A program made the translations under genes and the position numbers. A model generated the notes under the pieces. The model made no database searches. It was given only the letters and a program-made list of their open reading frames with translations, and was not told where the DNA came from. Shown here in pieces: positions 56,601 through 64,000 of a DNA stretch of 64,000 nt. The DNA is from Pseudomonas botevensis (GTDB lineage Bacteria > Pseudomonadota > Gammaproteobacteria > Pseudomonadales > Pseudomonadaceae): the NCBI RefSeq assembly GCF_019145475.1, contig NZ_JAHTKI010000020.1, forward strand, positions 24,039-88,038. The letters are read 5' to 3'. How positions within the stretch are numbered: position 1 is the first letter of the stretch; every line of letters starts with the position of its first letter.

Positions 56601-57289
56601 GTGATCTGATTGCCGGCCAGCAGGCTCAGCGTGGCGTGCCCATGGCCCTGGTTGCGAATGGCGTTCCAGCCGTCCGGCGTGCGGTCGGTGGCATCATTGA
56701 GCCGGCCCGGATCTCGAAAGTTGCGCTGATTCAGCAGGTCCAGATTTAGCGGCAAGCTGGCGTGCTTGGGGTCATAACCGGTGTCGAGATGAGCGATCTT
56801 GATGGCCTGCTGCTGGGCCGGGGTGACATTGTTCCGTGCATTGCCAAGCTGTGAGTACTGATTTTGCAGATGCCAGTCGTCGCCGGCAGTGGAGACAGCT
56901 TTTTCGCCCGAACCGTCCTGAGGATGAAAGGTGCAGGCCGCTGCGGCCGCCAAGGCTTGTGCCCCCGGCGTCTGCTCGGTAAACCAGGTTTGCTCGGTGT
57001 CCGGCTCGATGAACTCGATTGGCGTGCCGCCACCCGCTGCGGCGGCGAAGGCTGCCCCTTGGGCGAGCATGGCATGGGCGGCGTCCCAAGGATTGGCCGC
57101 TGGCGGCAGCGGCGCGCGATACCAGGTTGAACCGTGCGCGGCCGCCATGCCTGCCGCGCCGGCCGGGGCCGGTGGAGCGGGGATTTTCAGGATTTCCTCA
57201 AGGGGCGGGCCGCCGACGGCTGCTGCGAGTCCCTGATTCTGTCCTGCGCTTAAGCTCCCGCGGATCTTGACCAGCAGTGCCTGTCCCAT
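53651..57289 (-). CDS. Dual protease: subtilisin-like (S8) domain fused to a thermolysin-like (HExxH) zincin
   Basis: A 1212-residue fusion. An Ala/Gly/Pro-rich N-terminus (~1-130) has no signal peptide. The S8 domain (~160-440) has Asp169 (AHLDTGYD), His216 (GHGHAT), the oxyanion Asn314 (AAGNN) and Ser395 (GTSSATPQ). A linker with a hydrophobic stretch (WINLIFGVGGVSLAAG, ~490) leads to a gluzincin domain: HEMSH near 780 and HEAFAD about 27 residues on, giving the HExxH...ExxxD zinc and catalytic set of thermolysin-like enzymes. The last ~250 residues are unassigned. Both active sites look complete. AGGGAGAAG precedes the ATG. Followed in the same operon by a ComEC-like MBL protein. Role unknown; the cytoplasmic protease-plus-nuclease pairing is reminiscent of defence or suicide systems. 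Confidence 0.88.
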   Translation of the reverse strand: MGQALLVKIRGSLSAGQNQGLAAAVGGPPLEEILKIPAPPAPAGAAGMAAAHGSTWYRAPLPPAANPWDAAHAMLAQGAAFAAAAGGGTPIEFIEPDTEQTWFTEQTPGAQALAAAAACTFHPQDGSGEKAVSTAGDDWHLQNQYSQLGNARNNVTPAQQQAIKIAHLDTGYDPKHASLPLNLDLLNQRNFRDPGRLNDATDRTPDGWNAIRNQGHGHATLSLLAGNQITNVPAGKGFSGFVGGAPHATVIPIRIADWVVRFSTSTMVQGFQYAVDQGAHVLSMSMGGLTSRALADAVNLAYERGLFMVTAAGNNYAKLPTPGSIVFPARFQRVLAACGVMADGRAYAGLNLGTMQGNYGPASKMQTAMGAFTPNVPWAEFGCGKLVSMDGAGTSSATPQLAAAVALWMAKHAQALAAYPEPWMRVEAARWALFQSARQTTAVMGKGETLEKIGRGVLQADALLQIAPPAVADLKKTSKAEPSWGWINLIFGVGGVSLAAGQTPATLEMFALELTQMAQINRQVDEAIPDNDAATGVAASLRSRYLEAALDSGNPSAPLKAFLEQQLGRKQAAAGVGPAAIPSGSQIERKAKVLPTPPRRLRVYALDPSIAKTLSSVEINETVINVPWEEDLKPGPVGEYLEIVDVDPASNRLYDPVNLNEPKLLAQDGWPPSEGNPEFHQQMVYAVAMKTIKNFEEALGRRVLWAARWATSTNSKGQVEFKPYTVRRLRIYPHALRTDNAYYSPDKVALLFGYFQSQADPTGATPGGTMVFSCLSSDIIAHEMSHALLDGLHRRFQDASNPDVPAFHEAFADIVALFQHFSIPELVRFQVRQAHGVMDAARLLGALAKQFGEGTNRGGPLRDYLAKGPKPKYPDDMEMHDRGSILVSAVYEAFLSIVDRRTADLIRIATNGTGLLPKGALPHDLVERLTEETCKTARHVLRICIRALDYCPAVDITFGEYLRALITADIDLVAVDRFHYRVAFMDAFRKRNLLPRDVRTVSEESLAWGTLVNSKPQWLAGLVADLDFGWDLKLDREAVQRLNEENRWKLWRRLSDLLKKNPELCVEFGLLPDVPKYSSDGVIVGPAAPGETTFDVPSVRPARRVTPDGGFQIEVVATILQRRRVPVDPNDPGGPQMWFRGGTTLILDPRKNDCEVRYAIVKNSGSDSRLARQRQQASSGSMGALQALYFATTPSEPFALLHSHNGGFGHAQ

Positions 57290-57364
57290 CGCTCTTCTCC
57301 CTGTGTGCGTTGAATCATCCTAGCGCACTGGAGGAGGATTGATGGCTGAATGCCTTCAAAATTT

Positions 57365-58018
57365 CTACCGTTCATCTTTGGGCGTTTTCGGCTGCGCGAG
57401 CGCAACGACATACGCCTGAAACATATCCGCCATCCCGTCGCCACAAAGCGCAATTTCCTCCTCGCTGCGCGGGGTTCCCGAGAAGTCCTTGCCCACCGAA
57501 CTGAGCGTCCGCAGGATCAGATCGCAGGCCAGCGCGCGGGTCGGATCGCTGGCCTCGGGCAGCAACTGGAGGATGAACGTTTCAAAGATCTGCTTGCCGG
57601 CCGCGCGCACCTCGTGAGCCTCGGGCGCATCGCGGTAGAGCGGGGCGGAGTCGTGCAACGCGCCGCGCATCTGTGCTTCTTCGCACTCCGATCGGATAAA
57701 GGCGTGCACCAGCGTGCGCAGGCGATCCAGCGGCGGCTCTTCAAGGTTTTCCAGAATCCGCCGCAGCATGGCGGTGGTCTCCAGCCATTCATCGCTCTGC
57801 AAGCGGAACAGGATCGCGGCCTTGTTGGGGAAATACTGGTACAGCGAACCGATACTCACCCCAGCCTTTTCCGCGACGCGGGCGGTGGTGAAACGGGCGG
57901 CGCCTTCCTTGGCCAAAACCTGAGTAGCCGCTTGCAGAATCGCCCCGACCAACTCCGTGGAGCGCGCCTGCTGCGGCTGTTTGCGTGAGGAAATACGGGC
58001 CTTCTGGCGCTCGGTCAT
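57365..58018 (-). CDS. TetR-family regulator divergent from an O-methyltransferase
   Basis: A 217-residue TetR protein: HTH at ~25-65 (FTTARVAEKAGVSIGSLYQY) and a C-terminal TetR_C domain. The ATG at 58018 is preferred to 58078 because the extra 20 codons would be the operator repeats themselves. Two tandem copies of a TCGC-type palindrome lie in the 112-base region before the methyltransferase gene, so it very likely represses both directions. Confidence 0.9.
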   Translation of the reverse strand: MTERQKARISSRKQPQQARSTELVGAILQAATQVLAKEGAARFTTARVAEKAGVSIGSLYQYFPNKAAILFRLQSDEWLETTAMLRRILENLEEPPLDRLRTLVHAFIRSECEEAQMRGALHDSAPLYRDAPEAHEVRAAGKQIFETFILQLLPEASDPTRALACDLILRTLSSVGKDFSGTPRSEEEIALCGDGMADMFQAYVVALAQPKTPKDER

Positions 58019-58055
58019 AGGGGGCTCGGAGGTTGGGGGAGAACGCGAATAGCGC

Positions 58056-58075
58056 AGGCGACGAATCACTCGCAT
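58056..58075. promoter_or_regulatory. TetR operator, copy 1
   Basis: AGGCGACGAATCACTCGCAT matches copy 2 in 16 of 20 positions, including the shared GCGACGAAT and CTCGCAT. The left arm is less symmetric. Centre-to-centre distance to copy 2 is 27 bases. Confidence 0.65.
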
Positions 58076-58082
58076 CATTTAA

Positions 58083-58102
58083 ATGCGACGAATTGCTCGC
58101 AT
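58083..58102. promoter_or_regulatory. TetR operator, copy 2
   Basis: ATGCGACGAATTGCTCGCAT is an inverted repeat with arms ATGCGA and TCGCAT around an 8-base centre. It lies between the divergent TetR and O-methyltransferase genes. Confidence 0.75.
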
Positions 58103-58130
58103 CTTAGTCCCCAACCGACGGAAAGCAATC

Positions 58131-58787
58131 ATGACGACTTTGACCACTGAGCCCCTGGCGACCCTGATCGAACGCCTCTACACCCAGGCCGGCGCCGCCA
58201 CCAGCCCGGTGCTGAACACGGTGTCGCACGAAGAGCGCGAACGCCTGATGCACAGCAAAACCGAATACCTCGAACTCTACGCCATGCTCAAAGACCTGTG
58301 GCTGCCGGTCTCCCGCGACACCGGCAAGCTGCTGTACATGCTGGCCCGCAGCACCAAAGCCAAGGCCATCGTCGAATTCGGCACCTCGTTCGGCCTGTCG
58401 ACCCTGCACCTGGCGGCGGCCCTGCGCGACAACGGCGGTGGCGTGCTGATCGGCAGCGAATTCGAACCTTCGAAGATCGCCCTGGCGCGCAAACACTTCG
58501 TGGAGGGTGGCGTCAGCGATCTGATTGAAGTTCGCGAAGGCGATGCGCTGGTGACACTCGCCAGCCACCTGCCGGAGACTGTCGACCTGCTCCTGCTGGA
58601 CGGCGCCAAGGCGTTGTACGGCGATGTGCTGGGCCTGGTGGAAAAACACCTGCGCCCCGGCGCGCTGGTGGTGGCGGACAACACCAACTACTGCCCGGAA
58701 TATCTGGCCCATGTGCGGGCGCCGGGGAACGGGTATGTGTCGGTGCCGTTTGCCGATGATATTGAGGTGTCGATGCGGTTGGGGTGA
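58131..58787 (+). CDS. Class I SAM-dependent O-methyltransferase
   Basis: A 218-residue cytoplasmic methyltransferase of the catechol/caffeoyl-CoA O-methyltransferase type. SAM-binding motif I reads VEFGTSFGLSTLHLAAAL near 82-99, and the metal/active-site strand reads LLLDGAKALYGDVL near 150. GGAAAG precedes ATG 58131; the longer frame to 58083 begins inside operator copy 2. Likely derepressed when the divergent TetR binds its ligand, perhaps a phenolic compound (inference). Confidence 0.88.
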   Translation: MTTLTTEPLATLIERLYTQAGAATSPVLNTVSHEERERLMHSKTEYLELYAMLKDLWLPVSRDTGKLLYMLARSTKAKAIVEFGTSFGLSTLHLAAALRDNGGGVLIGSEFEPSKIALARKHFVEGGVSDLIEVREGDALVTLASHLPETVDLLLLDGAKALYGDVLGLVEKHLRPGALVVADNTNYCPEYLAHVRAPGNGYVSVPFADDIEVSMRLG

Positions 58788-58798
58788 AGCGTGTTATT

Positions 58799-58827
58799 GC
58801 GGGGCCACCGATCCGGTGGCTCCCCGC
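58799..58827. repeat. GC-rich hairpin after the O-methyltransferase gene
   Basis: GCGGGGCCACCG (58799-58810) pairs with CGGTGGCTCCCCGC (58814-58827) with a one-base bulge. No T run follows, so it is a REP-like or mRNA-stabilising hairpin rather than a clear terminator. The remaining intergenic sequence to 59074 shows no convincing gene. Confidence 0.5.
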
Positions 58828-59074
58828 TGCGGGCATGCTTTCTTCCTGAAAAAACGCCCAAGGGTTTGGCGCGTCCTGGATGTTTAGGGCGGCTTACTGC
58901 CTTGGGCGGGATGTGGGCAGCGTAGGTCGCCACAACGAAACGATAGAGCTTGAAGAATCACCCGACAAGGTGACACTTTCCGGTGAGTTTGTAGGTAATG
59001 ACGCAGGGATGTGTAGCCTTGATCTGTCATGCATTTCTCGGGCGATCAGCGCTCGATTGAGTCGCTGACGAGAT

Positions 59075-59815
59075 CTATCGCAACCCACTCAACGCAATTG
59101 CGTCAGCCCCCGCCGGGAAGCGAAGCTGTCCCGACACATCGTTCGCGGCGCGCCAAACCGCCTCCGCCACATCACTCTCGGTAGTGACCGGCGAGGTGCC
59201 CAGCGAATTGAAGATCTGTTGCGCAATCGGCACGTAAGCCTCTGGAATCAATCCCGCCATGCGCACTTCTCCATTGGCGGTGAAGCGTGTCGTCGGTGCA
59301 TAACCCGGTTCGACCAGTTTCACCTGGATGTTGAACGGCGCAAGCTCCAGCGCGAGTGAACCGCTGAAACCCTCGATCGCCTGTTTGCTGGCCGTGTAGG
59401 TCGCGACCATCGGCATCGGGGCAAGTGTTGCACTGGAGGTGACATTGATTACCACGCCGCCACGACGGGCGCGGAACTGTGGCAGAACCGCCTGAGTCAG
59501 GGCCATCACCCCGAAAGTATTGGTTTCGAACAGCTCACGGGTGGTGGTCATCGGGGTGGCTTCGAAGGCGCCGAACAGACCGATCCCGGCGTTATTGACC
59601 AACACATCGAGGGGGCCGCTCGTTTCCAGTGCGGCGCGAATACTTTCAGGCTCGGTGACATCCAGGGCCAGGACGCGCAAGCGATCGGAGCGGGGCAGCA
59701 GGTCTTCGCGCGGTGCGCGCATCGTGGCAATCACATTCCAGCCTTGCGCGAGAAAGTGACGTGCAGTCTCCAGGCCATAGCCAGAGGAGCAACCGGTGAT
59801 CAGAACAGTCTTCAT
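59075..59815 (-). CDS. Short-chain dehydrogenase/reductase
   Basis: A 246-residue classical SDR: TGCSSGYG cofactor loop (residues 7-14), NNAGIG near 74, a VTSSATL stretch with the catalytic Ser and YTASK with Tyr/Lys. NADP preference is suggested by TMRAP after the second strand. GGAAA precedes the ATG. It is divergent from an AraC gene with under 100 bases between, so it is the probable target of that activator. Confidence 0.92.
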   Translation of the reverse strand: MKTVLITGCSSGYGLETARHFLAQGWNVIATMRAPREDLLPRSDRLRVLALDVTEPESIRAALETSGPLDVLVNNAGIGLFGAFEATPMTTTRELFETNTFGVMALTQAVLPQFRARRGGVVINVTSSATLAPMPMVATYTASKQAIEGFSGSLALELAPFNIQVKLVEPGYAPTTRFTANGEVRMAGLIPEAYVPIAQQIFNSLGTSPVTTESDVAEAVWRAANDVSGQLRFPAGADAIALSGLR

Positions 59816-59912
59816 GGGGGCATTTCCAGGTAGGTCAGGTAGCGGCTACGATAACGGCGCCTGGCGAGACTCCCCATAATCACAAGTCCACTATTCATTC
59901 GCGAAAGTCCCT

Positions 59913-60824
59913 ATGAGCGATCCTCTGTCCGATGTCATCACGTTGCTCAAACCTCGCGCGGTGTTCTCCAAGGGCATCAGCGGCGCCGGACGGTGGGCGG
60001 TGCGCTACTCGGCGTTTGGCTTGCCGAGCTTTTGCGCGGTGCTGGAGGGGAGCTGTCTGCTGGCCGTGGACGATCAACCGGTTCTCACGCTGGAGGCGGG
60101 TGACTTCCTGTTGTTACCCAGAACGCCCGCGTTCACGATGTCCGGTTTCGATCCCGTCGAGCCGCTGCACATTCAGCCACTCAAAGCGGTCACGCCGATC
60201 GACGAGGTTCGCCATGGCGATCTCGACGCGCCAGCCGACGTGCGTTTGCTCGGAGGCCATTTTGTCTTTGAATCCCCCGATGCCACCCTGCTGGCGCAAA
60301 TGCTGCCTACGCGCTTGCATGTGCGGGACAGGGAGCGCCTGACGACGCTGGTTCGCTTCGTGCGTGAGGAGTCCATGGGGCAGGGCGCCGGGCGTGAGTT
60401 GATCCTGACTCGCCTCGTGGAAATGCTGCTGATCGAAGCATTACGCGCGACACCCGAAGCGGAGGCGCCACCAGGGCTGATTCGCGGCCTGGCCGACCCG
60501 CGTCTGGCGAAAGTCCTGCAACAGATGCACGGCGACATCGCGTGCCCGTGGACCGTGCCGCAGCTGGCAAAGATTGCCGCGCTGTCGCGCTCTGCGTTCT
60601 TCAAGCGTTTCAATCACACCCTCGGCCAAGCCCCCATGGAATATCTGCTGGCCTGGCGAATGGCCGTCGCCAAGGACCTACTGCGCGGCTCGGCGGCGGG
60701 CATGATCGAAGTGGCCGAGCGAGTCGGCTACAGCTCGGCCAGCGCATTCAGTACGGCATTCAGCCGACACATGGGCGTATCGCCCAGCCATTACCGGAGC
60801 GAAGGGGGCAGGGCTTTGGCTTAG
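59913..60824 (+). CDS. AraC-family transcriptional regulator (cupin_6 sensor)
   Basis: A 303-residue regulator with an N-terminal cupin-type sensor (~10-190; LEAGDFLLLPRTPAF) and a C-terminal double HTH (~205-300; TVPQLAKIAALSRSAFFKRF, then EVAERVGYSSASAFSTAFSR). It most likely activates the divergent SDR gene. Ligand unknown. Confidence 0.92.
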   Translation: MSDPLSDVITLLKPRAVFSKGISGAGRWAVRYSAFGLPSFCAVLEGSCLLAVDDQPVLTLEAGDFLLLPRTPAFTMSGFDPVEPLHIQPLKAVTPIDEVRHGDLDAPADVRLLGGHFVFESPDATLLAQMLPTRLHVRDRERLTTLVRFVREESMGQGAGRELILTRLVEMLLIEALRATPEAEAPPGLIRGLADPRLAKVLQQMHGDIACPWTVPQLAKIAALSRSAFFKRFNHTLGQAPMEYLLAWRMAVAKDLLRGSAAGMIEVAERVGYSSASAFSTAFSRHMGVSPSHYRSEGGRALA

Positions 60825-60994
60825 CGCTGAGAAAGCTGCGTTGGCGAAATTGCAAGATCAACGCGCGACGGGTTATATGATGCTGTGCAATATCACCCGG
60901 CGTTTGATGCCACGGAGTGAATGCGCGAAAGACTTCGAGGCCGGCACTGCTAGAGTGGCGCCAATCAGGCAAATGAACGGGTGCGAGATCGCCA

Positions 60995-61396
60995 ATGAGC
61001 AAACTGGGTTGTAAATGCGGCTACGTGATCGTCGACCAGACTGACAGCTTGCCCTATAAAGCCCGCCTGCTTCGCGACGAAGCAGAGGAGGCGTATTGGC
61101 GTGAGTTCGAGCGCCAGATCAAGACTTTCGTTGCTGCGGTGGAAGCAGGAGACAAGGCATGCTACGTCGCTGAGTACGGTACACACTCTCCATGGATCAA
61201 ATCGTCGGATCTTCTGATCAACCGCCTGAGTAGCATCCAGGCTCACCACGAAACCACCATTTACGAGTGCAAGGGTTGTGGTCGCTTATGGTTGCAAAAG
61301 CCGGATAGCAAGCAATTTGTTTCGTATACCTCTGAAGAAAACGAATACCGGGCCATTCTGGCCGCGGCTTCAGGGGATGGTGATCAGATTGATTGA
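60995..61396 (+). CDS. Zinc-ribbon hypothetical protein, possible orphan immunity protein
   Basis: A 133-residue protein with two cysteine pairs, CKCG near residue 6 and CKGCG near 92, that could bind zinc. The middle is helical and charged (AYWREFERQIKTFVAAVEAG). No signal peptide. I do not recognise a named family; small proteins of this layout are often seen among polymorphic-toxin immunity genes. It is followed 84 bases later by an Imm41-like gene, which supports an orphan-immunity reading. Confidence 0.6.
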   Translation: MSKLGCKCGYVIVDQTDSLPYKARLLRDEAEEAYWREFERQIKTFVAAVEAGDKACYVAEYGTHSPWIKSSDLLINRLSSIQAHHETTIYECKGCGRLWLQKPDSKQFVSYTSEENEYRAILAAASGDGDQID

Positions 61397-61480
61397 GAAG
61401 CCATAAATCGCCAGTCCTTTCTGGATACGACTCTGATAGTCCATTAGTCTGGCGCCGGATCTGAACAGGACGCTGCTTTC

Positions 61481-61873
61481 ATGGATGCACATTTCATCAT
61501 CGACAGAAACTCCGCCAGGTGCGAAGCCTTCGACGACGACTCCTTCATCGGGCAATTACACGAAGCGCAAATCGTGGCGCACGATGAGTATTGGCAACTG
61601 GAGTGGGCGCTTTATCAACTGGCGACCCCAGAACACTTCACCCAAGAGCTTTCGCAAAAAGTGTTCAGGATATTCAGCTTTAGCTCCCACGCGCTGGCGA
61701 GCCACTTTGATCGCAAGGATTTATTCAAAATTCGAAATCTGAAAAGAAAGCAGGTCTACGAATTTCGTTTTCGATTCAAATTGGTTTTCGAAGGCTTTTT
61801 TGCCCAAAAGATGCCGAGCCCGGACTATTTTTCCGAGGTGAATCCACTGTTGCTCGGCAGCTCTGACGATTGA
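61481..61873 (+). CDS. Imm41-like immunity protein (orphan)
   Basis: A 130-residue cytoplasmic protein. DDDSFIGQLHEAQIVAHDEY, WQLEWALYQLA, a SHFDRKD turn and the ending FKLVFEGFFAQKM follow the Imm41 pattern as I remember it. No toxin gene adjoins it. Orphan immunity genes can protect against toxins of other strains. Confidence 0.65.
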   Translation: MDAHFIIDRNSARCEAFDDDSFIGQLHEAQIVAHDEYWQLEWALYQLATPEHFTQELSQKVFRIFSFSSHALASHFDRKDLFKIRNLKRKQVYEFRFRFKLVFEGFFAQKMPSPDYFSEVNPLLLGSSDD

Positions 61874-61885
61874 CTCGACTCAAGC

Positions 61886-62269
61886 TCAGCGTTTGCTTGC
61901 AATCAAACCGACCATGTACTCATTCAGATCGCGAAAATCCTTAACGCTCCAGGCATGCGGCGCGATCTTCACGCCATTCTCCTGCAGAGTTTTCGGAATC
62001 AGATTGCCGTTCGGACGCAGGATGACCGACGACACAATCACGCCCGGATAATCATTGAGCCGTTTCTTGAACGCGGCAGTCGTCAGGTCCGGCGTGGGCG
62101 GATTGCTCTTGTGAGCCAACGGCCCGGTGCCCTTGATATCTGCTCCGTGACACACCGCGCATCGCTGCACATAGAGGGTCTTGCCGTTGGCATTCTCTGC
62201 CAGGGAAACGGGTATTGGCGTGAGGGATGAAGCAGCCAGTAAAGCGATGAGTACCGTTTTCATTTCCAT
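61886..62269 (-). CDS. Monohaem c-type cytochrome
   Basis: A 127-residue periplasmic cytochrome c. A signal peptide (~1-24, ending VSLA) precedes CAVCH near residue 37, the haem attachment site. A likely Met axial ligand is not obvious in the C-terminal half, where GLIASKR ends the protein after an EYMVG segment that offers one Met. Start may be ATG 62269 or ATG 62263. Single-gene unit; its redox partner is not in the window. Confidence 0.85.
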   Translation of the reverse strand: MEMKTVLIALLAASSLTPIPVSLAENANGKTLYVQRCAVCHGADIKGTGPLAHKSNPPTPDLTTAAFKKRLNDYPGVIVSSVILRPNGNLIPKTLQENGVKIAPHAWSVKDFRDLNEYMVGLIASKR

Positions 62270-62705
62270 GGGGTTTGAACCGAGACTGTCCGTTGTGCTC
62301 GCGAACGATCAACTGGCTTGCGGTATTGCTTGCTAGCCGCCAACGTTCGAATTGTGCGCGGTGTTATAGCTGAAAACGGCGTCTACACCCAACCTCCCCA
62401 TACCCGTCTCTTGCTGTGAGTCCTTCAGGAAGAAGTTCGCTGTCGTGTTGTTCGCCGTTCTGTTCCGGGCCGGATGCGCCAACCAGAAATTCAAACCCGC
62501 ATATCGCACCCAGATCCATGCCGTGAAAACTCTGCCGGTTTCGTGGAAGCCCCGGGAAATGCGCTACATGGGCCGCGAACAAGCCTGGGGCGGTAGCGTT
62601 GCCCTGGCGAATTTCCAGCCTGCCAGTAAGCGAGCCGTCCGCCACGCCCCTGCGAACAGCACAAACAGGTCTACGCTCCTCCAACCACCCACTGGAGACG
62701 CCGTG
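62270..62705. other. Intergenic region between cytochrome c and hydrolase genes
   Basis: 436 bases. The hydrolase frame stays open back to 62445, but the extension lacks homology-like sequence and precedes a clear signal peptide, so I read it as non-coding leader. No terminator or promoter stood out. Confidence 0.5.
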
Positions 62706-63614
62706 ATGATCCGAGCCTTGTTGATCGCTTCCCTGTTCGTTGTCGTCAGCGCTCCAGCGCGTGCCGACGTGAGCGCATTCCCGTCGTCGTTTCATACGCA
62801 AGACATCGCGGTAGAAGGGGCGAAAATCCATGTGCGCGTGGGCGGGAAGGGGCCGGCCGTGGTGCTGCTGCACGGTTTTGGCGACACCGGTGACATGTGG
62901 GCTCCACTGGCCGCCGACCTCGCCAAGGATCACACCGTCGTCGTGCCCGACCTCCGTGGCCTCGGTCTGTCGTCGCTGGCCGAAGGTGGCTACGACAAGA
63001 AAACCCAGGCCGGCGACGTGCATGGGGTGCTGACGACGCTGGGCATCAAGAACGCGGTGATCGTCGGCCATGACATCGGCACCATGGTCGCCTTTGCCTA
63101 CGCCGCGCGTTATCCGCAACTGACGGACAAACTGGTGGTGATGGATGCGCCCGTGCCCGGCATTACCCCGTGGAACGACATCGTCCGCTCGCCGATGCTC
63201 TGGCACTTCGACTTTGGCGGCCCGGACGCCGAGCGGCTGGTTGCCGGTCGTGAGCGAATCTACCTCGACCGTTTCTGGAACGAGTTTGCCGGCGACCCCG
63301 CCAAGGTCGACGAAGCGACCCGCCAGCACTATGCCAAACTCTACGCCCGCCCAGGCACCATGCACGCCGCATTCGCCCAGTTCCGCGCCATCCGCCAGGA
63401 CGCGCAGGACAACGAAGCGACCATGCAAAACAAACTGACCATGCCGGTACTGGCCGTCGGCGGCGAAAAGTCCTTCGGCAACAACGAAGCCATCGTCATG
63501 CGCAATGCCGCCGTCAACGTCAAGGAACTGGTCATCCCCGGTGCCGGGCATTGGCTGATGGAGGAGGCGCCGACTCCCACCATCCGCGCCATTCGCGAGT
63601 TCATCAGCCTGTGA
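62706..63614 (+). CDS. Secreted alpha/beta hydrolase (epoxide hydrolase/dehalogenase-like)
   Basis: A 302-residue exported hydrolase. The signal peptide MIRALLIASLFVVVSAPARA fixes the start at ATG 62706 with GGAGA upstream. HGFGDTG (oxyanion loop) near 58 and GHDIGTMVAF near 123 place an Asp at the nucleophile elbow, typical of epoxide hydrolases and haloalkane/haloacetate dehalogenases. The catalytic His is in GAGHWLMEEAP near 281. Periplasmic location is unusual for this class. Substrate unknown. Confidence 0.88.
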   Translation: MIRALLIASLFVVVSAPARADVSAFPSSFHTQDIAVEGAKIHVRVGGKGPAVVLLHGFGDTGDMWAPLAADLAKDHTVVVPDLRGLGLSSLAEGGYDKKTQAGDVHGVLTTLGIKNAVIVGHDIGTMVAFAYAARYPQLTDKLVVMDAPVPGITPWNDIVRSPMLWHFDFGGPDAERLVAGRERIYLDRFWNEFAGDPAKVDEATRQHYAKLYARPGTMHAAFAQFRAIRQDAQDNEATMQNKLTMPVLAVGGEKSFGNNEAIVMRNAAVNVKELVIPGAGHWLMEEAPTPTIRAIREFISL

Positions 63615-63763
63615 GGGCTGACGCGATCGACGTGATTTGGCTGGAGTCTGCCTCGGCGATCGGCTGAATCTTCACCGGGCGACTGGCGTCATCTGGCCGA
63701 CGACCGTCTGCTGCAACAGACAGTCGCCGGCCATCGCTTGATCCGGCTGCAGGGGGCGAGCCG

Positions 63764-64000
63764 TTACGTCAGCTCGACATGATCCAGCGCCTGATTCACC
63801 GCCAACTCCGCGACCATCACCACCTGCGCGATCCCCAGCGCTGTCTTGCGATGCGAGTGATCGAGGGTGGCGGCAAAGTTGCTCAGCATCTCGGTGACCG
63901 AACCGAGGTTTTCGCTGGCGTTGGCGAGCAGGGATTCGGTGTTGTACTTCGGATTGGCGAGGTACATGGCTTCGGGTTCGTTGCAGGACGACATGATCCG
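63764..64000 (-). CDS. DUF6124 family protein, 5' end outside the window
   Basis: The visible part ends in a DUF6124-like C-terminus: NTESLLANASENLGSVTEML, a LDHSHRKTALGIAQVVMVAE segment and NQALDHVEL. Family members are usually about 110-125 residues with a conserved N-terminal part. The frame stays open to the window edge and an internal ATG at 63994 would give only 76 residues, so the true start probably lies beyond 64000. Function unknown; common in Pseudomonas. Confidence 0.7.
   Translation of the reverse strand, partial: RIMSSCNEPEAMYLANPKYNTESLLANASENLGSVTEMLSNFAATLDHSHRKTALGIAQVVMVAELAVNQALDHVELT

Noticed and set aside
58880..59068. 62-codon plus-strand frame after the O-methyltransferase
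   Set aside because: No ribosome-binding site, no family resemblance, ends against a convergent SDR gene; probably chance.
62445..62705. N-terminal extension of the alpha/beta hydrolase
   Set aside because: A clear signal peptide begins at 62706; the extension would bury it behind 87 unexplained residues.

Overview
The window looks like chromosomal DNA of a fluorescent Pseudomonas (P. fluorescens group). Coding regions are GC-rich and gene families are typical of that group: a DING/PstS-like secreted protein beside a PdtA-like exoprotein, DUF2790, DUF2986 and DUF6124 small proteins, and many LysR/TetR/AraC regulators. The species is an inference; no rRNA, tRNA, CRISPR array or insertion sequence was seen.

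Region 1 (1-34.6 kb) is a secretion and contact-competition locus. A PstS/DING-type periplasmic or secreted protein is followed by a 4164-residue two-partner-secretion (TPS) exoprotein resembling PdtA, one TpsB/CdiB transporter with its own promoter, and a 4314-residue CdiA-type exoprotein. Behind cdiA and its immunity gene the DNA becomes AT-rich. It holds four displaced C-terminal toxin modules: an unrecognised toxin with an intact immunity gene; a frameshifted toxin with a decayed immunity gene; a TNT-type NAD+ glycohydrolase toxin with an Imm63-like immunity gene; and a twice-frameshifted deaminase toxin with an intact immunity gene. These modules share short pre-toxin motifs with the live cdiA (GEKY, LGAKG), which suggests the locus swaps toxin tips by recombination. 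About 0.5 kb of AT-rich remnant closes the island.

Region 2 (34.6-45.5 kb) returns to core-like DNA. A LysR regulator faces a pirin, a shortened pirin and a short-chain dehydrogenase. A DUF2986 small gene follows, then two divergent GGDEF-EAL proteins: one soluble with a DosP/FixL-like heme-PAS signature, one membrane-bound with a four-helix sensor. A DUF2790 secreted protein and a second LysR gene converge on a hairpin.

Region 3 (45.5-52.1 kb) is a tripartite EmrAB-OprM-like efflux operon plus an aldo/keto reductase, divergent from a TetR regulator across a palindromic operator candidate. The mug DNA glycosylase gene overlaps the TetR gene.

Region 4 (52.1-57.3 kb) is the most unusual chromosomal unit: a two-gene operon encoding a 1212-residue protein that carries both a subtilisin-type serine protease and a thermolysin-type HExxH metalloprotease, followed by a ComEC-like metallo-beta-lactamase-fold protein. 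None has an obvious signal peptide. I do not know a described system with this architecture.

Region 5 (57.3-64 kb) holds a TetR/O-methyltransferase divergent pair with two tandem operators, an SDR/AraC divergent pair, two orphan immunity-like genes, a monohaem cytochrome c, a secreted alpha/beta hydrolase and a DUF6124 gene cut by the window edge.
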